From Aphrocallistes beatrix (lineage: Eukaryota > Porifera > Hexactinellida > Sceptrulophora > Aphrocallistidae), in NCBI GenBank assembly GCA_963281255.1, contig OY725501.1, forward strand, positions 3,015,674-3,079,673: a stretch of DNA of 64,000 nt, written 5' to 3'. This document shows positions 52,605-61,653 of the stretch, piece after piece; position 1 is the stretch's first letter, and each line of letters starts with the position of its first letter. A model generated the notes under the pieces. The model was not told where the DNA came from. It worked only from the letters and a program-made list of their open reading frames with translations, and ran no database searches. A program made the position numbers and the translations under genes.

Positions 52605-54511
52605 TCAGATAAATAACCATATCATGCAGAAACTGGTTAATTTGTATACAATATAGAGTACAAGCATGAGTAGAAGTGTGATAAGAACATTGCTAAACTT
52701 TTTTACAGTTCTGGAATTATCTAAGGTTGTATTTCGTGTGGTGACTTCTTCCGTTCTATACACTATTGTGGGTGTTTGAGTGATGGTTTGTATGGGAGTT
52801 TTGATAGTTGTTTGTACAGGAGTGTTGATAGTTGTTTGTATGGGAGTGCTGATAGTTGTTTGTATGGGAGTTTTGATAGTTGTTTGTATGGGAGTGCTGA
52901 TAGTTGTTTGTATGGGAGTTTTGATAGTTGTTTGTATGGGAGTGTTGATAGTTGTTTGTATGGGAGTGCTGATAGTTGTTTGTATGGGAGTGTTGATAGT
53001 TGTTTGTATGGGAGTATTGATAGTTGTTTGTATGAGAGTGCTGATAGTTGTTTGTATGAGAGTGCTGATAGTTGTTTGTATGGGAGTGCTGATAGTTGTT
53101 TGTATGGGAGTGCTGATAGTTGTTTGTATGAGAGTGCTGATAGTTGTTTGTATGAGAGTGCTGATAGTTGTTTGTATGAGAGTGCTGATAGTTGTTTGTA
53201 TGAGAGTGCTGATAGTTGTTTGTATGGGAGTGCTGATAGTTGTTTGTATGAGAGTGCTGATAGTTGTTTGTATGGGAGTGCTGATAGTTGTTTGTATGGG
53301 AGTATTGATAGTTGTTTGTATGAGAGTGCTGATAGTTGTTTGTATGGGAGTGCTGATAGTTGTTTGTATGAGAGTGCTGATAGTTGTTTGTATGGGAGTG
53401 CTGATAGTTGTTTGTATGGGAGTGTTGATAGTTGTTTGTATGGGAGTATTGATAGTTGTTTGTATGGGAGTGTTGATAGTTGTTTGTATGGGAGTGTTGA
53501 TAGTTGTTTGTGTTGTCATTGTAGCATTTTCTGCTACTTGTGCTCTAGTTCGGTTTCCACACAGCTCCACTCTATCCCAGCATATCGACTCACAGGAAGG
53601 ACAGATGAGGGAGAATGTGTAGGTGTCTCCTCCCACTCTCTCTTCCACCGTCACCACATCTCCTCTATTCCTACACTCGTACTCTGTACTGCCAACAGTG
53701 ACGTACACTCCAGTAGTGTTACAACTGTACTGGTAGCATCCAGCATTGAGAGGTTGTACTGTAGTGCTAGTGCCATCTGATACAGTCACATCACCCATGT
53801 GGTTGAAACACCTACGTTTCAATTGAGAACTATAATTAAATTTCATTTATATATTTTAATATTTATATCATTCCTACTTGAATTAGGTCCATTGCTAAAC
53901 ACAGGTGATAGAGATTGTATGTTTGTGTTGGTACAGTCATGAGAACCTCTGTAGAAAGGACAGAATTCTGAAAATTCGAAAGGGCCTCCTTTATTTGGAA
54001 TACTGAAATATTGGTATAGATTCGCAAGTTGAACTGGATGTTCAAAAATCCAGCAATTTCCTATTGAATCTCTCGTCGCACTGCAACCTAGATAAATATA
54101 TTTATAATACATTTGTACAAATTGTTTATTTTTAAAATTTGTGACAGACAATCATGTTGCTAGCCGTTTTTTTCTCCTACTAATCCCAAGCTAGATCTAC
54201 AAGCTTTGTTGCATTTATCAAAATTACACCATATCCTATATGTTGGTTGAAATTTGTTGCATGTATAGTGCCGCATAGTATGAGAACTGACCTTGTTCAT
54301 TTTCTTGGAAACAGAACACATTCTCCTCTTTCACATCATCTCTGTTATAATATCCCAGACAGCTCTGGTTTACAAAATCGCAACCTAAATTGTTCCCAAG
54401 GAAGTTTTCTGCCATGTCATAGTTTGGTCTGTACCATCCAGAGTCCTCCAATAGAGCTAGTGTTATTCTGGATAATGGCATGTCTGCTGTGAAAATTACT
54501 GAAACCATCAC
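52605..54511 (-). pseudogene. Leishmanolysin copy D: exons 4-6 only, with Thr-rich expansion
   Basis: Recognisable exons are complement(52605..53817 or so for exon 6, 53887..54087, 54292..54511). Exon 4 ([15 protein letters not shown]) and exon 5 are like copies A-C, but no signal-peptide or HExxH exons lie between here and copy C, so no peptidase can be made from this copy alone. Exon 6 keeps the conserved Cys-rich segment, then gains about 30 units of an octapeptide (TTISTPIQ type), then a hydrophobic C-terminus (NVLITLLLMLVLYIVY). The exon 5 donor has lost a G, moving the splice by one base and shifting the frame into exon 6. It could only be used as an alternative 3' end of copy C, and then not in the ancestral frame. 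Confidence 0.75.
52783..53515. repeat. 24-bp minisatellite inside copy D exon 6 (~30 units)
   Basis: The unit on the + strand is GGAGTGCTGATAGTTGTTTG plus TAT(G/A); on the - strand it encodes Thr-Pro/Leu-Ile-Gln-Thr-Thr-Ile-Ser/Asn. The period is a multiple of three, so both strands stay open; the + strand frames are artefacts. Confidence 0.95.
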
Positions 54512-55385
54512 CTAAAATCGATATTAATTTCGTAAAACAATAATGACATTAAATAATGTGGAGCTACATGTTTGTATGTATCAACATACCGTATATCCTC
54601 GAATAGTAACAGGGGAGATGATTAATTTTTAACCCATGATATTTGTATTTTTGTGCTGCGTTTTGCAGCAATGAATCCATAACCTATTAAACTACGTGTA
54701 GGTGTAACTATTTGCTGGAGGTTATATTTAATTGTTAAGCCAGTGAAATGTTTTCTTGTGGCTAATATACGTAGAGAGATATCCTTACGTTATTGGCGGT
54801 GTACTACGTTCTTACGTCCGTCCTTACTCCTGCGAATCCAGCTGTCCGATTTCTACCAAATGTAGCGATTAGGATCCTTTTATGGTGTGATCAGGTGTTT
54901 ACCAGCGCAAATGTCATTTTTGAGAAATTTTACGACTTTTTTATAAGTAGCCCGTAGGTCGGCTAATGCGGAAACCAATTCTTTACTACTCGGCAGCCAA
55001 TGAATCAAAACCACATATATTGTACGTATATAAAATGTAGATCAAGCTAGTTTGATAAAAAAGAAGTTACATTATTACTTTATTAAGCAACTTAATTCAT
55101 GAGTCAACACAATACAACTAAGTCTACCTAAAATACTGAAAAGTTGAGTAAATATATGAGCACACACACACACACACTAAGGTCCTATGCACACTGATAT
55201 CCTAATAGCATGAGTCTATACACACTGAGATTCTAGTAAGAGTCTATACACACTGAGATTCTAGTAAGAGTCTATACACACTGAGATTCTAGTAAGAGTC
55301 TATACACACTGAGAGCCTAACCTAACACTAAGTAGTAGCGAGATTTCCATTTGGGAGTATGAAGGTAATGGTACTAGCTACTACA
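54512..55385. other. 3' flank of copy C, homologous to that of copy A
   Basis: No gene is seen, and no exons 1-3 of copy D. From about 54650 it matches about 34790-35427. A TACCGTATATCCTCGAATAG word near 54587 resembles one end of the element in copy C intron 1. Confidence 0.65.
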
Positions 55386-58300
55386 CTAATAAAGCAAGAG
55401 TAATCCTGCAAACAGAAGAAGAATAAAGCTGGCTTGTATTACGGTAGCTGCACTTGGAACTGGAGCTGGACAACTCCTACTGCCACACAGCTCCAGTCTA
55501 TCCCAGCATATCGACTCACAGGAAGGACAGATGAGGGAGAATGTGTAGGTGTCTCCTCCCACTCTCTCTTCTACCGTCACCACATCTCCTCTATTCCTAC
55601 ACTCGTACTCTGTACTGCCAACAGTGACGTACACTCCAGTAGTGTTACAACTGTACTGGTAGCATCCAGATTTTGTAAACGGCGCTGTATTACTGGTATT
55701 GCCAACTGATACATTTACATCACCAATGTGGTTGAAACACCTAATTGGGAACTGTAACATGACTTAGTTTCATTTGATTATTAACTATAATATTCATGAT
55801 ATTCTTACCTTGAATTAGATCCAGTGCTATACACGGGTAATCTAAATTGTGTAGTTGATTTTGTACAATCAAAAATTCCAAAGTAGAAAGGACAGTAATC
55901 TGCAAATTTTAAACCTCCTTTGTTTGGATCACTGAGATATTGATTCAGAGCTGGTAATCGTGATGTTGAGTTTAAAATCCCGCAAAATCCAATGAAATCT
56001 TTCGTGTAACTACAACCTAGAGTAAATCGATACTAGTATTTGAACTCGATTTATATTTATTTCTCCATATTTATTTGTACATACATCTACGTATCTATCC
56101 GTAACGAATTGATTGAAAAAACTCCAAGTCAAGTATTTGTGATTGCACGGAATTATGTTACCTTGTTCCAATTCTTGGAAACAGAACACATTCTCCTCTT
56201 TCACATCATCTCTGTTATAAGATCCCAGACAACTTTGTGTCACATAATTGCAACCTATATTGTTTCCAAGGAAGTCTTCTGCCATGTCATAGTTTGGACG
56301 GTACCATCCAGAGTCCTCCAATAGAGCTAGTGTTATTCTGGATAATCGCATGTCTGTTCTGACAACTCCAGGAATCATCAACTAGAATTGATAACCTTGT
56401 AACACGTATATAATATTATGCATACTGGTATCAGTTCTATCTGGTTTAGCATCCACATGCTAACCTCATTTCCAAAAATTCTGAGATCCCAGTGACTCCC
56501 GACTGACCCTGATCCTCCTCCTGACTCTAACTCAGCTCCTTCTAGAGAGCAACATCCGAAGTGGTTTCTCACCTCTCTCACTACATTGGGTGTGACTATT
56601 AATCGAGGGGAAAACTGTAATTCTCCGTTAGCTGTATCCCAGTCGTAGGTGACATTTCTAACAGTTGATTCACTTGGCACGGGCATGCCATTGCTGTCTA
56701 ATGGTACGGAGTTTAATTGATTTGTCCTAGGAGTCCTAGGGTTTCCATTCTCATCACGAAAATAAGCGTACATATGTGAGCTAAAAAAAGTTTGAAGATA
56801 AAACATTGTTTACTAAATGTGGATAATGTATTCGTAGTCTCATTGCAACTACAATTGAAACCGTTTTTTCTTAACAGTTCTTTTCAGATCAAAATAGTAA
56901 GGATAACCCAGTTGTAAGAAAAAAACGGTTTCGACTGTACGTAGGATACTTTGAAGGTGAGGAACATACGCGAATCCGAGAGCGTGTATTATCTCGTGTT
57001 TAATGATTGCTATCAAAAATGCATCTGTTGTGCCTTGTAAGAAGCTTAAAGGGCAGAAGTTGACATATCCTATTATGGGTCTATTCAGAGCATATTCCTG
57101 ACTGCATGCGCTAGCATATGCATAGGTATCTGTACAAGATATGTTCGATGTAGTGACATAGAGAACAAAGTCTGTATCAATCACTCCAGCCCCTTCTGTT
57201 GAATTAGGTGAGTATTCACAAGCTAGAGTATCTATATCGCATTCTAGACACCGGAGCATATGCTCTTTTGGTATTACCGCAGGTCCACATGTTAGATTTC
57301 CACTGCAAGTACCGTAGCATCCTCTGAAGAGAAAGTTAATGTTATTGGTATGATAATTACCTGATTAACTTACAATATCAATTTGTTAGTGTCGCTTCTA
57401 TGTTAGAGTAGGATCCGATCTGCCCGTGCCGCGGGGTGAAAGCTTCATGGGTGTTATTAGAGAGGACAACAAATTTAAAATTAATTCAATATATTAATAA
57501 GTCATTTTCCAACAAAAAAAGCGTACCGTATTGCTTCGAATAAGCGCCCGGGCGCTTATTTATTTCGTGCATCCTTTAGACTCGGCGCTTATTCAAACCG
57601 GCGCTTATTTTTTCATTCGCTATTTTGACCCGGCGCTCTTTTTTTTTGTTTACTACATTGACTGGCACTTTTATTTTTGCCACAACTGAGAATGTTAGTT
57701 CTATTAAAAAAAGATAATGTAATGTTTCAAAAAGCACTTGTATCTATGCCACCACTGAGAATACTAGTTTGATATGATGTTCAGAGAACTAAAATGCCCC
57801 GGCGCTTATTCGAGCCCCAGCGCTTATTCGAGCCCCGGCGCTTATTCAAGCCCCGGCGCTTATTTATTTCGCTCACCCTTTAGACCCGGCGCTTATTCAG
57901 GGAAATACGGTACTCAGGATTCCCTATAACCTTTGAGATTCATTGCTGCACCATCATATTGGAGACGCTGCATAGTTCAAATGGCTTTTCATTGAACGTA
58001 TTGTCATTGAGTGGCATTTTGGAAGAGATATTTATAAGAACTGAGGGAAAAGCAGCGTTTTCTTTAGAGAACCTGGATCTCACCCCACCCCACCCCGGTC
58101 TATTACAATATTAAAGTGAGTTAAAATCACACGCTACTAGACTAGACTAGACTAGCTAAATAAATTAGGAGAGCGAAGGATCACACAGATGAAAGAGTTA
58201 AGATCACACACGCAACGAGAATATCCTCAGTCATGTAGTAATATAATGTTAGTAGCCAAGTAGCCACATTATGAGATTGTATAAACTAACTTACGGAGCA

Positions 58301-58665
58301 AAACTCTCAGAGTTATTGAATTGTACAGTAGCGTGCGTCCCATTGCAAGCACTCGGAGATCTGATGGGTACTCCGAGTGGTTTGACAGAGAGCAAGCTTG
58401 AGAAGAAGTTTGTGATATTAGCCATGATGATATTTTCAATATGGGCTCTCTGCTGAGGTGTTAGAAAGCTCGTTGCGGCGTCAGTATCGTGGATAGGAGT
58501 GATACGGATTGGTTGGTTAGTCTGTCTCCTGTTGATGACGTGTGGATGCTCCAGGAAGACTGGCTGATGAAATTGTGGAGGGGGCTGAATAGCCGTAGCA
58601 GAGATTTGTAGAATCGTGAGTGTTGATAAGAGGAAGAGTCTTCCAAACACGTTTATTTCAACCAT
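55386..58665 (-). CDS. LMLN: Leishmanolysin-like metallopeptidase, copy C (intact)
   Basis: Exons: complement(join(55386..55740, 55809..56016, 56162..56381, 56465..56780, 56970..57323, 58295..58665)), GT-AG throughout, phases consistent, 607 residues. It has a signal peptide ([16 protein letters not shown]), a zinc site HEIIHALGF with third His in [12 protein letters not shown], then [15 protein letters not shown], Cys-rich exons 5-6 and a GPI-like tail ([15 protein letters not shown]). Exons 1-5 resemble copy B, but the last third of exon 6 and the 3' flank resemble copy A, a mosaic. Intron 1 carries a 385-bp transposable element missing from copy B. The exon 6 acceptor must be the inner ATTAG to keep frame, unlike copy A. 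It is probably a functional cell-surface metallopeptidase. Confidence 0.9.
57526..57910. mobile_element. TA-target MITE with AATAAGCGCC repeats in copy C intron 1
   Basis: The element runs from CCGTATT to AATACGG and is flanked by TA on both sides (57524-57525 and 57911-57912). Copy B has the uninterrupted site GCGTAATCAGG at 50747-50757, so the insertion boundary and the 2-bp TA duplication are shown directly. The interior is filled with CGGCGCTTATTCGAGCCC-type repeats. It has no coding capacity. A Tc1/mariner- or ISL2EU-related family is possible. Confidence 0.85.
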
Positions 58666-59370
58666 TTGTGTGATTTAATTGCTAAATATTAATGTAAACT
58701 GTCCTCTTTTAATAGATTGATAAGTTACAAATTAATGCATGGCCTAGAGCAAAGAAGGATCTACATTTTGTACTTTAATAGTATTTGTATGGAGGTTTTC
58801 GTGGTGGTCGAATACTTTTGTCCGGGTAGTGTATATAGTATATATGTATGATAGAATTATTCAATTTCTCACACCAAAATGTTAACTGGATTATTATTTG
58901 ACACATCAATAATGAAAATCGGATGTATAGTGTAATATATACTAGTTTGTGTGTATTAAACTTGATGTAGTCATGAGAAAAGTCATTATTTCACATTGTA
59001 ATACAACTGTTTTTAATTTGTTTCCTTGTTTTAGATAATATCACTTGAAAGGAATCAAATCAATCAGGCCGTACGTAGTTCCTTTCATAGTAAATAGATC
59101 GTTGTTTGCGTGTAATATGACCACTGTGTACAAATTTTCAACTTTCTATGATGCTAGGAGTGACTCTACTATTATGTTGACGTCATAATGGCACAGCATA
59201 AAAACAAAATTCGGCAGTTTTCATCGTATTAGCTTGAAATAAATGGAAGGTGCATATTTGCTTCATCTATGCTCAATTCTACTACTTTAAGCTGCTATAG
59301 CCTAAAATATTTCGAAATCCATTATTTATAGAACTTACTACTACAATCTTGCATTGCAGTTCTGTTTCAA
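58666..59370. other. 5' flank of copy C
   Basis: Homologous to the flank of copy B (51509 onward) and, near 59262-59362, to 52467-52565. No gene is seen. It marks the edge of the tandem duplication unit of roughly 7.16 kb (copy B start to copy C start). Confidence 0.55.
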
Positions 59371-59530
59371 CGGATTTTGACCACCTACGGATTCTGACCA
59401 CCTTCTATGTGAATTAGTAGTATGGACCATGGATATCTTACTACCTACGGATTCTGACCACCTATCATACAAATATGCATTATGATCTATGGACGATGGA
59501 TATTTCACTACCTACGGATTTTGACCCCAG
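59371..59530 (+). repeat. Short imperfect direct repeats
   Basis: ACCTACGGATTCTGACCACC-type units recur four times (with CGGATTTTGACC variants), interspersed with ATGGATAT. Confidence 0.6.
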
Positions 59531-61653
59531 CAAATTACTATTGATATTATACTAACAAACTTGAATCGCTCTATAGTGAATTTGTACAAGGGAGATCATT
59601 TAATATGCATAACTTACATCAACCATCTATTCTCCTCTGTTATTCTCACACTTTTGTGAAAATTATCCCAATTTAGCAAGTACCTGTACTAAAAAAAATT
59701 GCTGTCTATATTTTACCCAGCCAAATATAACACGTATTTCATAATTGTCAATTGTCAGTTCTTCCCATAACCAATTCCGTTCTATAGTAAGGTTCCCCAC
59801 ATTAAAAAAACAATGTTTTGAAGAAGATAATTCTTAATAAATAGTCTCAATAAATACAATAATAAATTTTAAAAATACATCTTTAACATGCATGAGTTTA
59901 CAGGAGAATATAATAATAATATAAATAAAATGCATAACAAAAGTTAAAAGGGTAATTGACTGCTAGAAGATGTTAGTAAGTGTAATAAATAATATAATAT
60001 ATAGTATAGTAATTAAATACAACTCTTTAAACTAAAATAAATACATGTAGCTATTTCTAAAATGAACCTTAAAAGTTTCTTATAAGATATATTTATTTAA
60101 TGAACTATCAAATTCAGACACCGTGCATAAAATTAGAAATTGTATGGCATATAGAATGGTTTGTTTATTCAATTTAGTGTTTGTAACTAAGATGGCCTCC
60201 TCCTCCCCTCGTAGCCACCCAATCCTCTCCTCGTGTGTCGAGTGTACCGGCAGTCGAGACGAGCACACTTGGGTCGGATTACTTGTTCGGATATACTGGG
60301 TTCGGAGTACTGGGGGCGGATATACTTGGGTCGTGTCTCTAGGATCGGGCATATTTGTGTCGGGCATGCGTTGAACTGGCATGCTTGGGTCGGATATGCT
60401 TGTGTCGAAGACTGGTTCGGGTATATTTGTGTCGTGTACCTGGAGTTGTGTATATAATTGGTCGGGTAACTTGGGTCTTGTATGCGTATATCGAGTTGTA
60501 CCGCCGAAGATTCACTCACTCCTTTCCACCACTCTTACAGTTAAGAATGCCAATCAAATATCGATAAAAATTGAAGCAATGGTTATGTAGCTATAATAGT
60601 TGCATTGTATTAAAGAACTTTGATTTCATGTTAATAAACTGCAGCATGAATACGTATTATCGATTGGATTGGATTGGCATCCTTATTTAATAATCAGGCA
60701 CTCCGTTCTCTTCAGACAATTTTGACTAATTTCACATACTTACCAACCCTCCAGGGAAATGAACTATGATCCAGGGGTTATGAGCTTTAAACTAGCCTAT
60801 AATAATTTTCATTATTTTAATATAGTTTATAGAATTTGTTGAATAATTTTATGTTCCTCATTATTTAGCAATTATTAAAATTAAAAATATAATAACATCC
60901 AGGAATTTACCATTGAAATCCAGGGAAATATTCAAGAGAGGTTGGTAAGTATGTAAGTAATACATAATTTCTAAGACCGAGTGTACCGCGAGTCGAGTGT
61001 TCCGTAAGCCGAGTGTACCGACAGTATAATGTATGACGAAGTGCATGACTGTTGAATAACAACAGTCTAATATATGACCGTCAAGTGTACAAAGGTCGAG
61101 TGAACCGATGATTGAGTGTACCGATGTTTTAGAGTAAATTGCCGATTAATCGTAAACAGACAACATGAGGGGTGGTATCTAACTGCTATTAGCCAACTAT
61201 GCCTAAAATCTAATCGGGATAATCCGCTATTTGGGAATTGAGAGCACAATTTGAAAATTACCCAAGATAAATTAGCAGAAGAATTATATTTATTCAGGGC
61301 ACATATAGTTGGAAAATGAATTTTGGTAGCACATATATTATGCATCGAGTAATATCATTTAGATACCACACCAGACATATTTTAGGTTTTAAACTCACGT
61401 GTTATTCAGATCTTGTGTTTCGTCCCGGTATGGACTCGTCAGTTGCTTTACCTTTCCAGCAATACACTTGAGATGGATGTGTCGATAGTGAAGTGTGATG
61501 TTACTGTTCCGCCACTGGGGATGATGCCTTTGCAGGTCACGTTTTCTTATCTGGGCGCACCATGATAGAGATTGCGTTGCCTGAATAACCTCGAGCAGAG
61601 GTCCCCACAAGGTTTGGTGTACCTTGCCTTTGAGCGCTTTCGAAACGGGAAGA
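59531..61653. other. Gene-free interval with degenerate repeats
   Basis: No credible gene. About 60235-60490 is a degenerate array of TCGGATATACTTGGGTCGT-like units. About 60975-61140 has GTCGAGTGTACCG-like units. Open frames through these arrays are repeat by-products. The last part is the 3' flank of the integrase-peptidase gene. Confidence 0.5.

Noticed and set aside
52776-53780. 334- and 280-codon open frames on the + strand across copy D
   Set aside because: They are antisense to the metallopeptidase exon and created by the 24-bp repeat period.
54587-54640. Possible second copy of the TA-target element (TACCGTATATCCTCGAATAG)
   Set aside because: Only one end-like word is present; no partner terminus or target duplication was seen.
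60187-60590. Overlapping open frames on both strands in the GGGTCGGATA-type region
   Set aside because: They coincide with a degenerate tandem repeat, with no conserved domain or splice signals.
61395-61610. 71-codon open frame downstream of the integrase-peptidase gene
   Set aside because: No start context, no splice connection in phase and no recognisable domain; probably 3' flank.
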